A stretch of 64,000 bases of DNA. It comes from Halictus rubicundus (lineage: Eukaryota > Arthropoda > Insecta > Hymenoptera > Halictidae). The translations under genes were made by a program, and so were the position numbers. Numbering within the stretch: position 1 is the stretch's first letter; the number at the start of each line of letters is the position of its first letter. The notes beneath the pieces were generated by a model. That model searched no databases. It worked only from the letters and a program-made list of their open reading frames with translations, and was not told the DNA's origin. The DNA lies in the NCBI RefSeq assembly GCF_050948215.1, contig NW_027488622.1:752501-816500 (forward strand). The letters are read 5' to 3'. Below, piece by piece: positions 1 through 11,121 of this stretch.

Positions 1-59
1 GCTTGAGACCGAACAATGTATATGTATTATATTAATAATGTAATTTTTTATGAATTTCA

Positions 60-402
60 GAGGATAAATGAAGCGGCGAGGAGGGCGGTGACAAAATAAT
101 TAAAGAAGAAGAAACGGCAGGAGACAATGCGTAGGCGCCGCTATTGTAGCGCAATATATAGCCTCCACCCACAACCAGTCCCAACCTATTCTCTCCCTGT
201 GAATGTCCCTCCCGCGTAACCACCTCCTGTATACCATCCTCCTACATACCCTCCCCCTACATATTCTCCCCCTAGATATCCTCCCCCTACATATCCTCCC
301 CCTACATACCCTACCCCGGTATACCCTCCCCCTCCTGTATATCCCACCGTGTATCCTCCCCCCACTTACCCCACTTATTATTATCCACCCCAATATTAGA
401 TA
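60..402 (+). pseudogene. Pro/Tyr-rich exon-like segment, broken
   Basis: A pyrimidine tract and AG at about 48-59 look like a splice acceptor. From about 220 to 402 one frame reads as repeats of Pro-Pro-Pro-Thr/Val-Tyr-Pro and ends at a TAG, but a TAA at 217-219 lies directly upstream in the same frame, and another at 97-99. The frame between them (100-216) is open and also Pro/Tyr-containing near its end. Such low-complexity PPPxYP tails occur in secreted or structural insect proteins, but no conserved domain is visible. It may be a nonsense-broken terminal exon. A Leu-rich reading of the same DNA in another frame is a shadow of the repeat. Function is unknown. Confidence 0.3.
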
Positions 403-1120
403 AGTCATTTTAAGTTAATAATTGTACTGTTTGCTAATTTTTATATCTTATAATAATGTATCATTATATTTTATACGTAATAAACTTTATATATAATCAT
501 ATTTATTAATTCTATTGTTAAATTTCGTTTTCTGTGAGTAATTGTCAATACATACACATTAGTAACCACATCTAGACTTTTTCCCGAAATTCGGCTATTT
601 GTCCGCACTGTGCGACGCGACGAAAACCGAGCAGTCGAACTCGAGGCGAGAAGGACTCTCCGCGTCTCTTTCTTTTCATATGCTGTCCTTCTTTGCGTCC
701 GAAACTTCCGTCATTCATTACACAAGTAAATATCGTCGGAATTATGTCGTGTTTGGTACCATTTTCCTTAGCAAAATTCTACGAAAATGATGGTGAAAGT
801 TCTATAGAAAAATAATTAATAATAAAAAACTTTTGAAACTTTTGAAACTTTTTGATTTAAAGGCCCGAGTTCACGCCAGTCTTTGATCTTTTCCAAACGC
901 TTCGACTCTTCGTGTCTCTTTCTTTCTCATAGGCTGTCCTCCTTTGCGTCCGAAACTTTAATCGTTCATTACACAAGTAATTATCATCGGAATTATATCA
1001 TATTTCATATCATTTTCATCAGAAAAATGTCACAAATTTGTTTGTGAAAAAGCCATAAAAAATAAGGAAAAATAAAGAAGTTTTGTTGTTTGTTTGGTAG
1101 TGATGTCACACCGATGTACG
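401..1120. repeat. Left arm of the outermost inverted repeat
   Basis: The sequence from about 401 reappears as reverse complement at 5290-5669 and, beyond the Copia insertion, at 10280-10396. Matching landmarks are AAGTCATTTTAAG at 401, the stretch around TTTGTCCGCACTGTGCG at 598-614, and GTCACACCGATGTA near 1105. The match is imperfect with indels, so this is an old fold-back or an inverted duplication of a MITE. The CACAGTGCGGACAAA motif recurs around 25.4-26.5 kb, so it belongs to a family. Confidence 0.6.
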
Positions 1121-1215
1121 CGACCCGACACGTATTATGTTACAATTTTCAGCGACCGAGGCAGTCGAGCTTCGCTGTCCTTTTCTCCGTTCGACAGGTG
1201 ATCACAGAAAGCGTT

Positions 1216-2494
1216 TCGTGAAAACTGAATGTCTCTGACCGGACCCGACTTTTGCACATTAATAGCGAGCTTAGAATAATTTTATTCTTTTTGTCAAAAT
1301 TTCATTTTCTATTTAAACTAGTTTGTCATTGAAACTCATTAATATTTTTAAATAGTACTTGAAATATTTTAAATGATATTGAAACATTGGAATATTACAA
1401 TTTGCTGAATATTTCGCCGGACAAGATAGTAAAAATGCCCTTCAACATATTTGGACGTCAAACGCGTCAACGTTGCGTCATTCGATTTTGGGTCAATTTT
1501 TCCCAATTAATTGCACGCAGAAATAATGAAAAAATTTGACGAATTACGGTTATTGCTATTCATATTTGAGAATTTCTCCCGATTTTTCGGTTTAATGTCA
1601 TATTTAGAAAAAATGAAAGACACGTAAAAAATTCCACAAGTGCAGGTTTTTTTATAGAAATTGAAGAAAGACATCGATCCTATTTTAACAGTAGTAACAT
1701 ATCATTAGAACTTTTTTAATCGAAAAAAGTAACTATTATGAAATAAACTTTTACAGCAGAGTCAATAAATTCATGTGTAAAACTAAATTAAACCAAAAAT
1801 GAAATGATTCAATATTTCAAAGGTCTAAAAAGAACTACGATTCATAAGTGTCTACAGTTTTATTCGATCCCAGCTTTAGTCATTGGGCGATACAACTACA
1901 TACACTGTAACGCACGCGCCAGTCTTTGACTGCTCTGTCCTCGTTATAGCATTCGAACGTGGCTCCGAAAATTATTCGATGTCGAATAAACCGCCGAATA
2001 AAGACACAGATGAAAATGAACACTTATTCAACGCTAAAGATAAATCGCTCAACCCAATGAAAAATTATCTTTATTCGTCGAATAAATTCATTACGTGTGG
2101 AATAGAGATAACATAATTATTTTTATTTGACGCGTAACAAATCATTTTTTTATCTTTTATTCGCTGTTTGAAATGTCTATTTCAATAAAAATTTGCCTAT
2201 CTTTGCTCCTACAATTATATTATTATATATTATATTAATTCATCCACGTGATTCTCTCTCAAACTCTATATTATTCGAAATAGTACGTTAAATAAACGTT
2301 ACTCTGGTTTTCAACGTGTTTCTGTTCCCACAGATCGATTCTTGGAACAATTATCTATAAAAAAGGTGTAAGGAAATAATGCTTGTTCATGAAATATTTT
2401 TAAATTACAAATTAAGGTATCTCATATGAAATTTGAAGTAGGAATTTGTTGGATTTTTCATATCTAATTTATATATAAGCAAAAATAATCTCTG
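1216..2494. other. AT-rich spacer without a recognised gene
   Basis: I see only short random open frames, AT-rich sequence and scattered TTCGAATAAA-type pieces around 1970-2100 that resemble the hAT-like fold-back further right. No splice-supported exon, RNA gene or clear transposon end is visible. Confidence 0.5.
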
Positions 2495-2815
2495 TGTTGA
2501 GAAACACTTTAGAGTGCCAGGAACGCGGAACCTGATTGTTATCCTTAGCAATGGGTCTCTGGCAGTACCCCGACTCTTAAGGGTCGGGGGGTGTGATAAA
2601 CACATTTCAGGCCCAGGCCTTTTCTTTTTCTTCGTTTCTGGTTTCAAACCTAAGCAACGGTTTTCCGTTGCACATTTTTCGTCAGTCTCGTCCAGAGTAT
2701 CGAGGTATCAAGAGTTAAAAGAATCCTTCCGAGTCTTTTTGAATAAATTAGTTTTCTTATTAAAATCAACGGTGTGTTTATTATAATAAACCCCATATCC
2801 CAACAGGAATTGATT
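2495..2815 (+). repeat. Possible solo LTR
   Basis: The segment starts TGTTGAG and ends CCCAACA, a TG..CA pair with a five-base inverted match, and is richer in GC than its flanks. An A/T-rich tail with AATAAA-like sequence (2742-2790) could be a polyadenylation region. I cannot find a target-site duplication, so the borders are uncertain and the call rests on composition and termini only. Confidence 0.28.
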
Positions 2816-2934
2816 TCCTAAAATTATGCTTTAATACTGTCTTACGTAAAATATTTCTACGAATTTTTTGTCCTTGACATTAGTTTTACTTTCAATATTT
2901 TAAATCTTAAAAAGCAACACTAAAAAAAATATCT

Positions 2935-3517
2935 GTTTAATTCGAATACGTTCGTCGAAGAATGTAGCATTAGATAATCGATATGGTTCCGTGAGAACCT
3001 TCCTACCGACGAGAATTTCCTTAGTGGTCTTCTGCACCGACGAGATACCGTCGTTGGCCTTCTGTTTCTTACTCCAGCGAAAATCTATCCTAGAGGGCGG
3101 TAGAAAACACCGTATTTTTCGAGCGACACATTCTCCCGTAAGGCTGGCAGTCTTTCTAAATATCTCGTCGGTGACGGGACGTAGTTCCACAAAAAAATTT
3201 TAACCATTCCACAATCAGTTTTCTCTACTGACCGTTCGAGGATTGGCGTGACAGTCAAGGCCAAATGCCTGCCGCCCCCCTTAAGGGCCCGGGCACCGAC
3301 GAGATATATATAAAGACTGCCAGCCTTACGGGAGAACGTGTCACTCGAAAAATACGGTGTTTTCTACTGCCCTCTAAGATAGATTTTGGCTGGAGTAAGA
3401 AACAGAAGGCCAACGACGGTATTTCGTCGGTGCAGAAGACCACTAAGGAAATTCTCGTCGGTGAGAAGGTGATTCATCACGGACGCATATCGATTATCAA
3501 ATGTAATATTCTCCGAC
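2935..3517. repeat. Fold-back element with about 230-bp arms
   Basis: Sequence 2945-3175 is repeated in inverse at about 3293-3517, including TTTCCTTAGTGGTCTTCTGC and its complement, and the end-of-arm motif CTGGCAGTCTTT...CTCGTCGGTG facing the centre. The arms look more than 90 percent alike by eye and surround about 120 bp of unrelated sequence. Open frames on either strand are mirror images of each other and are not genes. The inner motif is shared with the minisatellite at 11122-11419, so both may derive from one element family. Confidence 0.65.
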
Positions 3518-5147
3518 CAGAGTTGGGCAAAATATTTATCTAAATAAAAATTTCGAATAACGAATAAAAGATAATAAAATTTTTATTTCCTTATTCGAAG
3601 GTTCGAATAAAAAAAGTATCTTTATTCGACGAGTATCGAATAAATAATTTTATTCGACGAGTATCGAATAAATAATTTTATTCGACGAGAATTTATCCGA
3701 CGAAAAAAGATAATTTTTTTTATTCGAAGTGGATTTATTCGAACTTCGAATAATTTTTTCATCTTTTATCTGTATTTTCTATTCGAAGGCTTCTAATAAA
3801 TCTTCGAATTACTTTTACCAAGCGCCGAGATTCAAAGACCCAGCGACGACAAACGACATACAATGTAAGCGGATGGAGAATCGCGCATGAATGAAAGTTT
3901 AAACTTTTAGATTTATCAATATATCCTCATAAAATTGTGACGATCGAATGGAGGGAATTTTTCTGATGAAAATGTGGTCAAATTCGAGTGTAATCGAACA
4001 AGTTTCATTGATACGCAATGTTACGACAAAAATTACAATTTCATTAAAGACAGTCCAAATGACGTCGTGTTTGGACTCATTTTCGTCGGGATAAGCTCTA
4101 AAAGTCATTCGTATTAACAATATTGTTCTGATTAAAAACATAAAAGCATAAATTGCTAATAATGCTCGATCCTCCATCCGTTTACATTGTATGCCGTTTG
4201 GCAGTTGCTTGGTCTTCGACGTTCGGCGCTCGTCGGTCCTCGTCGGTCGTCGTCGCCGTTTATTCGTCGAGCTGGCAAAAGTTATCCGAAGATTTATTCG
4301 AAACCTTCGAATAAATCTACGGATAAAAATACTAAATACAGTCCAATTTGTACCGTGTTTAGTGTAATTTTAATCAGAAGAATGCCACGAATTACTTGCC
4401 GCAAGTCCCATAAAAAAATAATGAAAAATAAAGAAGTTTTGCAATTGGATTGGTAGTTGTTTCACATCGATACCTCGCGACTCTACGAGCTCGGAACTTC
4501 AAAGACCAGTGACCGACCAACAGCCTACAATGTAAGCAGTTGGAGAATTGAGCATTATTGGCAATTTATGCTTTTATGTTTTTAATCAGAACAATATTGT
4601 TAATACGAATGAGTTGTAGAGCTCATGCCGATCAATATGAGTCCAAATACGACATCATTTGGACTGTCTTTAATGAAATTGTAATTTTCATCGTAACATT
4701 ACACTTGTTCGATTATACTCAAAATTGACCTCATTTTCATCAGAAAAATCTCGTCACAATTTTATGAGGGTTATTGAAAAATCTAAAAGTTTAAACTTTC
4801 ATTTGTGCGCGATTCTCCATCCGCTTACACTGTATGTCGTCTATCGTCGCTGGGTCTTTGAAGCTCGGCGCTCGGCAAAAGTTATTCGAAGATTTATTCG
4901 AAGCCTTCGAATAAAAGATACAGATCAAAGATGGAAAAATTATTCGAAGTTCGAATAAATCCGCTTCGAATAAAAAAAAGTAACTTTTTTCGTAGGATAA
5001 ATTCTCGTCGAATAATATTATTTATTCGATACTCGTCGAATAAAGATACTTTTTTTATTCGAACCTTCGAATAAGGAAATAAAAATTTTTTTATCTTTTA
5101 TTCGTTATTCGAAATTTTTATTTAGATAAATATTTTGCCCAACTCTG
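3518..5147. mobile_element. hAT-like non-autonomous fold-back element
   Basis: It begins CAGAGTTGGGCAAAATATTT and ends with its reverse complement. The arms run about 3518-4165 and 4545-5147 and are full of TTCGAATAAA-type motifs. Terminal CAGNGTTGGGCAA is typical of hAT-superfamily ends. No transposase reading frame is present, so it would need a transposase in trans. I did not find a clear 8-bp duplication at the flanks (TCTCCGAC on the left, CCATAAGT on the right), which suggests old age or rearrangement. The middle (about 4335-4470) contains a piece also found in the outer inverted repeat. Confidence 0.65.
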
Positions 5148-5289
5148 CCATAAGTAACCTATAGCACACCAAAATCACTGGCATTCAAACGGAGAGAATA
5201 TCCGTCTCCGATATAATGTTGCACGGAGAAGCAGACAGCGAAACTCGAGAACCGCCGTCGCCGAGGAGTGGGCCACACATTGTCGGTTA

Positions 5290-5669
5290 TATCGGTGTGA
5301 GACCAGAAGACCACTGCTAATCCAATTACAAAACTTCTTTATTTTTCGTTATTTTTTTATGAAACTTTTAGCAACATATTCCGGGCATTTTTCTGATTAC
5401 AACGAAACCAAATATGATATAATTCCAATGATATTTACTTGTGTAATGAACGATTAAAGTTTCGGACGCGAACAAGGACAACGTATGAAAAGAAAGAGAC
5501 GCGGAGAGTCCTTCTCGCCTCGAGTTCGACTGCTCGCTTTTCGCCGCTTTGCACAGTGCGGACAAATTGCCGAATTTCGGGCAAAAATCTAGATGTGGTT
5601 ACTAATGTATATGTATTGACAATTACTCACACAAAATGAAATTTAACAATACAATTATTGATTATACAT
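5290..5669. repeat. Right arm of the outermost inverted repeat, proximal part
   Basis: Reverse complement of about 470-1100 in the left arm; landmarks are CGACTGCTCGCTTTTCG-like sequence around 5528 and the AACAATACAATTATT stretch at 5647. The arm is cut at 5669 by the Copia element and continues at 10280-10396, where TAAACTT/AAGTTTA sequences rejoin the match to 401-480. Confidence 0.6.
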
Positions 5670-5870
5670 TGTTGGAAATCGGCCTTAAAGGCTTGATCGT
5701 TGCGCCCTCCGACGGGCCCACCTGAATGTGTGCCTAGAGAGTTCTTTTTTGTTTTTCCTTCTTCTTGTTCGGACTCTCGTCGCGTACACACGTGTTATAA
5801 TAAAGTAACCTCGTTTACGTGAAACTTATTTCTTTGACCCACGATCCACATCACCTCGGAAAACCTCACA
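5670..5870 (+). repeat. Copia 5' LTR
   Basis: 201 bp, TG..CA ended, flanked on the left by TACAT. Contains TTATAATAAAG at about 5796, a likely polyadenylation signal region for the R boundary. Serves as promoter in the provirus-like form. Confidence 0.95.
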
Positions 5871-5884
5871 GGTTATGGGCCCAG
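5871..5884 (+). other. Copia primer-binding site
   Basis: GGTTATGGGCCCAG directly abuts the LTR end with no spacer. This matches the internal initiator-Met tRNA region that primes copia reverse transcription (family knowledge). Confidence 0.8.
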
Positions 5885-5977
5885 GTGTTCGTTGGGATCA
5901 AGAATATATAAGTAAAAGAATATAGAAGTCGCGAGTGTTATCGTTGCCACGTGGGAAGTCGAGACCGGTTAAGCATC

Positions 5978-8410
5978 ATGGCCGCCTTGCATTCAACGCA
6001 CCAAATTGAAAAGTTGTCTGAAACAAATTATGAATCTTGGAAGCTCCAGATGAAAAGTGTGCTTGTTTGTAATGAACTTTGGGCGTTTACAAACGGAAAA
6101 ATAACTAAGACGCAAGAAAATCTTGCCGTATGGACTACCAGGGACGAAAAAGCACTAGCTTTAATTACATTAAGCGTATCGAAAAATCAACTGATACACA
6201 TTAAGAAAGCGGAGACATCGGCTGAAATGTGGGGATTATTACAAGAAGCTCACGAATCCAAAGGACCGGTAAGGAAAGCTGCCTTGTATAAGCAGCTATA
6301 TAGGATGAAAAAGGAATCGACACAGAGCATGACGCAATACACCAACGAATTTCTTTCGAAAGCGGAACAGTTGGATGAAGCTGGAATCCAAATACCAGAT
6401 GAGTTGCTATCGATAATGCGGCTGAATTCTTTACCGACCGAGTATGAAGGATTTTGTATCGCGATCGAGTCACGCGATGATATTCCGAGTGTTGAGTCTC
6501 TGAAGTTGAAGCTTATAGAACAGGAAGTCAGAAGGAATGATCAATCAAACAAAGAATCGCCCTCTGACAATGACGCACTATTTGTTAAAGGAAGAACGAA
6601 TGAAAACAACAGTTATCGAGGAAACGCCAGAGGACGGTATACAAGGCACAAGTCAACCAGAAGCAGCGGAAATTGCTTCAAGTGCGGGAAACAAGGACAT
6701 CGATCAACTGATTGCAGATCGAAGAAGGAAAATTTCGCCGGAAACAGCGCGGAAGACGCCATGCAAGCGATAGTGTTGAACGCCGAACCGGAAAGATCGG
6801 TGAATTGGTGTTTAGACAGTGGTGCCACGAAGCACATGTGTAATGATCGCGGCAGATTCTTAAGTGTAAATGAAAAAACGCGTGCGAAAGTGTATACTGC
6901 GGCGGAACAATGCGTAATGTCAACTGGTACAGGTGATGTTATAATAAATGCGAATGCGTGCGATAATAGTACAAATACCGTAAAACTAAAAGAAACAATG
7001 TTAGTGCCGAGTTTTAGAAATAATTTAATATCAGTGTCGCGAATCACCGACAATAATTACAGCGTTATATTTAAAAAGAACGGTGCTATTGTGAAACGCG
7101 CGAATGGTTCTATAGCGTTGTCCGCGAAAAGAGAAGGTGATTTATATATTGTTAACGAAACCGAAAATGAAAACGCTCAAGCAGTGCGCGTTAGTGACGA
7201 TAAATTACGTCGATGGCACTCCAGGTATGGACACTTAAATATCGCTGATTTGAAGAAATTGCTAAAATATAATATGGTTGTAGGCATGAACTTCAGCGGA
7301 GGTGCGGAAAACTTCAAATGTGAAACGTGCGACAAATCCAAGATACACCAGTTACCCTACAGATCGTCAACAACGAAGACCAGAGAGAAACTAGGCTTGG
7401 TTCATTCTGATATTTGTGGTCCAATTAGTACTACATCACTCGGTGGATCAAGATACTTTGCAACCTTTGTAGACGACAAGACGAGGTACACGGAGGTGGT
7501 TATGCTCAAGAATCGGCACGAAATTTTGAACGTATTCAAGAAATACAAGCAACGTGTAGAAAAAGAGACTGGGTGCGCTATAAAAATACTAAGAACAGAC
7601 AATGCAAAAGAATATGTATCAAATGAATTTAATGCATTTTTAGAAGCAGAAGGAATCAAACGACAATTGAGTGTGGAATACACGCCACAGCAAAACGGAG
7701 TCGCCGAGAGAGCCAATCGAACTCTAATGGAAATGGCAAGATGTTTATTGGAGGAGTCGCATCTACCAAAGAGTTTGTGGGCAGAAGCAGTAAATACTGC
7801 CAACTTTATTAGAAATCGTTGCCCAACATCGATACTAAATAATACAACTCCTTTTCAGATGTGGACAGATAAAATACCATACGTAGGCTACATGAGAATT
7901 TTTGGTAGCAAGGTAATAGCTCTAGAAAAAGGACCACGAAAGAGCAAACTAGAAACAAAAGGAAAAGCTTACATCCTAGTAGGATATTCTGAAGAAACGA
8001 AAGCGTATAGACTTTGGTCACCTGGTACGAAGACCATTGTAAAACGACGTGACGTGCGGTTCCATGAAGATATTTCACAGGAAAATGAAGATACATACCA
8101 GATTCACTCTACAACGGAAGATCTTACAAGTGTTCCGTTGGACCTCATTGCTTGCAAAGATGAAATAGATACGAGTGAACAAGAGGGAAATAGAGATATA
8201 AACTCTCCAGTAGACAACAGCAATAATGGGTCTAATCCTAGTGAACCTCGACGAAGAGCACCCGGAAGACCAAAAATAATTAGAACTGGAAAAGTGGGAA
8301 GGCCGAGAAAACTTTTTAATAATGTAGCAAACCTTGCAGACGATATGATATTAAGTGAACAATCATCATGTGTAGAAGAAATAATGTCGCGTGACGACAA
8401 ACACTTATGA
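5978..8410 (+). CDS. Copia gag-protease-integrase reading frame
   Basis: The frame opens at 5951, but the ATG at 5978 (GCATCATGG context, followed by AALHSTHQIEKL) is the usual start of Copia gag. In order: gag UBN2-type domain (first 200 residues), CCHC zinc knuckle CFKCGKQGHRSTDC near residue 240 of the open frame, protease with LDSGATKH near 287, pre-integrase region RRWHSRYGHLN near 419, then integrase with catalytic D (VHSDICGP, near 483), D (LRTDNAKEY, near 546) and E (QNGVAERANR, near 582). It makes the capsid, cleaves the polyprotein and inserts the cDNA. The frame stops at TGA 8408-8410, immediately before RT, where Copia elements normally continue without a stop. Confidence 0.93.
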   Translation: MAALHSTHQIEKLSETNYESWKLQMKSVLVCNELWAFTNGKITKTQENLAVWTTRDEKALALITLSVSKNQLIHIKKAETSAEMWGLLQEAHESKGPVRKAALYKQLYRMKKESTQSMTQYTNEFLSKAEQLDEAGIQIPDELLSIMRLNSLPTEYEGFCIAIESRDDIPSVESLKLKLIEQEVRRNDQSNKESPSDNDALFVKGRTNENNSYRGNARGRYTRHKSTRSSGNCFKCGKQGHRSTDCRSKKENFAGNSAEDAMQAIVLNAEPERSVNWCLDSGATKHMCNDRGRFLSVNEKTRAKVYTAAEQCVMSTGTGDVIINANACDNSTNTVKLKETMLVPSFRNNLISVSRITDNNYSVIFKKNGAIVKRANGSIALSAKREGDLYIVNETENENAQAVRVSDDKLRRWHSRYGHLNIADLKKLLKYNMVVGMNFSGGAENFKCETCDKSKIHQLPYRSSTTKTREKLGLVHSDICGPISTTSLGGSRYFATFVDDKTRYTEVVMLKNRHEILNVFKKYKQRVEKETGCAIKILRTDNAKEYVSNEFNAFLEAEGIKRQLSVEYTPQQNGVAERANRTLMEMARCLLEESHLPKSLWAEAVNTANFIRNRCPTSILNNTTPFQMWTDKIPYVGYMRIFGSKVIALEKGPRKSKLETKGKAYILVGYSEETKAYRLWSPGTKTIVKRRDVRFHEDISQENEDTYQIHSTTEDLTSVPLDLIACKDEIDTSEQEGNRDINSPVDNSNNGSNPSEPRRRAPGRPKIIRTGKVGRPRKLFNNVANLADDMILSEQSSCVEEIMSRDDKHL

Positions 8411-9913
8411 CTAGATGCAATGAAAACGGAATATGAGTCTCTAATGGAGAATGAAACATGGTGTCTGGTGAATCGTCCGAAAGACAGAAAGGTATTGCGG
8501 AATCGATGGGTTTTTAAAATTAAACAAAACCAGGATGGAACCGTCGATCGCTACAAAGCAAGATTAGTCGCAGGAGGTCACAGACAAACCAAAGGCATCG
8601 ATTATGAAGAAGTTTTTGCACCTGTCGCAAGACTCGAAACAATACGTTCTCTACTGGCTGCATCGGTGGAAAATGAAATGTATGTACACCAAATGGACGT
8701 AGTCGCTGCATACATTCAAGGTGATTTATCCGATGAAATATACATGGAGCAGCCAAAACTGTTTAGCAGAAATCAAAATAAAGTTTGTCTTCTGAACAAA
8801 CCCCTGTATGGATTGAAACAGGCGGGAAGGCAATGGTATAAAAGAATCGACGATTGCCTACAAAATATGAGTTTTAAACGAACAGAGACCGATCCTTGCG
8901 TTTATGTAAATTCCAATGGAAAGAGTAAAATAATTATAATCATATATGTGGATGATTTGATTCTGGCATCAACCAACGTGCATGAAATCAACGCAACGAA
9001 GAAGATTCTGAGCAGCAAATTTAAAATGAAAGATTTGGGTCCAATAAACAACCTACTTGGAATAAAAATTGAAAGAGAAGCATCGAATGGAAGTATGAGA
9101 CTTTCACAAGAAAGATATGCAAGAGCTTTACTAAAGAGGTTTGGTATGGAAAATTCGAAGCCAATATCTACTCCAATAGAGTATGGTATCACACTGACAA
9201 AAGATATGAACCCAAAAACCAAAGAAGAGGAAGAAGAAATGAAAAATCGACCGTACAGAGAGCTGGTTGGTGGATTGATATACCTATCAAATGCAACACG
9301 GCCGGATTTGTCATTTGCTGCAAGTGCCTTAAGTCGTTTTTGTTCTAATCCTGGAATAACGCATTGGAAAATGGCGAAGAGAACATTGAGGTACATTCAG
9401 CATACAATAAACTATGGAATCACGTATACAAAAAGTAACCAAACAATGAAAGCATTCTGTGATTCGGACTGGGCTGGAGACGTTGATGATCGACGATCAT
9501 GTTCAGGAAATGTGGTAATCCTCGCTGGTGGACCAATAAGCTGGTCATGCAAGAAACAGAAGTCGGTAGCAGCTTCAACTATGCAAGCAGAATATGTGGC
9601 TTTATCTGAAGTGACAAAAGAAGTAATTTACTTAAAAAGACTAATGACTCATATGTGCCTAGATAAATGTGTAAAAGGTGCAACGACTGTACATTGTGAC
9701 AACCAAAGTGCAATTAAACTAAGTACAAATTCTGTCTATCACAGTCGTAGTAAACACATAGACATTAGATATCATATTACGCGCGAAGCACAAGAAGATG
9801 CTATTATTAAAGTGCAATACTTACCGACTGATTTAATGTGCGCTGATGTATTAACAAAACCATTGTCAAAAATAAAACATGAAAAATGCGTGAATATGTT
9901 AAATATAAGATAG
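8411..9913 (+). CDS. Copia reverse transcriptase-RNase H, same frame after an in-frame TGA
   Basis: The first ATG is 8420. The region has the Copia RT block (RWVFKIKQNQDGTVDRYKA, FAPVARLETIR), the active-site YVDD near residue 175, and RNase H signatures FCDSDWAGD, AEYVALSE and SKHIDIRYH. It lies in the same frame as the upstream gag-integrase, separated only by TGA, so it is the C-terminal half of one polyprotein. Because the LTRs look identical, the stop is either a very recent mutation in this copy or is read through; the first is the simpler explanation. Confidence 0.93.
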   Translation, partial: LDAMKTEYESLMENETWCLVNRPKDRKVLRNRWVFKIKQNQDGTVDRYKARLVAGGHRQTKGIDYEEVFAPVARLETIRSLLAASVENEMYVHQMDVVAAYIQGDLSDEIYMEQPKLFSRNQNKVCLLNKPLYGLKQAGRQWYKRIDDCLQNMSFKRTETDPCVYVNSNGKSKIIIIIYVDDLILASTNVHEINATKKILSSKFKMKDLGPINNLLGIKIEREASNGSMRLSQERYARALLKRFGMENSKPISTPIEYGITLTKDMNPKTKEEEEEMKNRPYRELVGGLIYLSNATRPDLSFAASALSRFCSNPGITHWKMAKRTLRYIQHTINYGITYTKSNQTMKAFCDSDWAGDVDDRRSCSGNVVILAGGPISWSCKKQKSVAASTMQAEYVALSEVTKEVIYLKRLMTHMCLDKCVKGATTVHCDNQSAIKLSTNSVYHSRSKHIDIRYHITREAQEDAIIKVQYLPTDLMCADVLTKPLSKIKHEKCVNMLNIR

Positions 9914-10078
9914 CGAAGCGTCTATGTATGTTTGGAATGACATAAACATGTACGAACGAAAATATTTATTCATGAGAATGTGCGTATGAATATGGGAATT
10001 TACGCATGAGTGTTCGTATGTGTAAACATGTGAGTTGAGTGTGTTCGTATGAACGTTCGGGCACATCGATAGAGGGAG

Positions 10079-10279
10079 TGTTGGAAATCGGCCTTAAAGG
10101 CTTGATCGTTGCGCCCTCCGACGGGCCCACCTGAATGTGTGCCTAGAGAGTTCTTTTTTGTTTTTCCTTCTTCTTGTTCGGACTCTCGTCGCGTACACAC
10201 GTGTTATAATAAAGTAACCTCGTTTACGTGAAACTTATTTCTTTGACCCACGATCCACATCACCTCGGAAAACCTCACA
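10079..10279 (+). repeat. Copia 3' LTR
   Basis: Matches the 5' LTR base for base by eye over 201 bp; followed by TSD copy TACAT and the rest of the interrupted inverted-repeat arm. Confidence 0.95.
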
Positions 10280-10396
10280 TACATAAAGTTTATTGCTTAT
10301 AAAATATAAAAAATATAAAATGTAAAGAAACAATACTATAAGGTATAAAAAATAGCAAACAATACAATTATAATTAAAACTTAAAATGACTTGGAC
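10280..10396. repeat. Right outer inverted-repeat arm, distal part
   Basis: Reverse complement of about 401-480: the motif CTTAAAATGACTT at 10381-10393 mirrors AAGTCATTTTAAG at 401. It is the continuation of 5290-5669 after the Copia insertion. Confidence 0.55.
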
Positions 10397-11121
10397 ACTT
10401 TTCTAAACTTTTTTATTTAAATTCGAAATAATAATTTAAAATGTGTGTCTTTACCTCTATGTTAGTGATACTCAAACTGAAAATTTCATCGAAATCGGTT
10501 GACGGAGAAAAAAACAACGTGCATTGCAAGATATAAGAATCTGTGTATCTGTGCGTTTGTACAAATAGCAATAATGCTGCCACCAAATAGCATTATATGG
10601 ATAAGATCCGTCGAAAGTTAGTTTCATTACTTAACACTTTTATTTCGTTACTACCTCTACTTGAATAATTGCAGTCAATGCAGTCGAGCATTAGAAGTGG
10701 TATTATCGGTTAAATAAGTAAAAAAATTAATTTTCTGTTTTTTACTACGGATTTTTTTTTTATTCTATAACTATTACAGAATATATTTTGTTGAATAATC
10801 ATTATTTTATAAATATTGTAATAAGTTCCAAATTAATTAATTACACCTATATACTATCGATTATAAAATAATGATTACAATCGTGAACAATATGGAAAAT
10901 AAGAAGGCAATAAGAGTGTAATGAAATTATACAATAAAAAATAATTATTTTCATTCTACACATTATACGTTTATTTATTGCCTATGTCACTGACGTTTCT
11001 TCCGTAGTTCACGAGCAAATGTTCTATTTAGGTAGCGAGCGCGGCATGTTTAGCGATACTGGTATTTGAGATCAGTGATAGTTCCACGTTCTTAGTTCCA
11101 CAACCGACGAGAGTATCTCGA
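10397..11121. other. AT-rich spacer
   Basis: No open frame, splice-supported exon or element end can be supported here. The last 60 bases carry a partial CCGACGAGAGTATCTCG motif that leads into the minisatellite. Confidence 0.5.

Larger units (their letters stand above)
5670..10279 (+). mobile_element. Ty1/Copia LTR retrotransposon, complete
   Basis: Two 201-bp LTRs (5670-5870 and 10079-10279) begin TGTTGGAAAT and end CTCACA; I see no difference between them. The flanking 5-bp duplication is TACAT (5665-5669 and 10280-10284). Directly after the left LTR comes GGTTATGGGCCCAG, the primer-binding type used by copia elements (internal part of initiator Met tRNA). A polypurine tract AGAGGGAG (10071-10078) precedes the right LTR. 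Internal gag-pol order is protease-integrase-RT-RNase H, which defines Copia. Coding is continuous apart from one TGA. Identical LTRs point to a recent insertion, here into the right arm of an older inverted repeat. Confidence 0.96.

Noticed and set aside
203..403. Leu/Pro-rich 66-codon frame
   Set aside because: It is the same DNA as the PPPxYP repeat read in another frame; repeat composition explains it.
3255..3543. Two mirrored frames containing SGERVTRKIRCFL-like sequence, also at 2900-3203
   Set aside because: They are the two arms of one fold-back read on opposite strands; not a gene pair.
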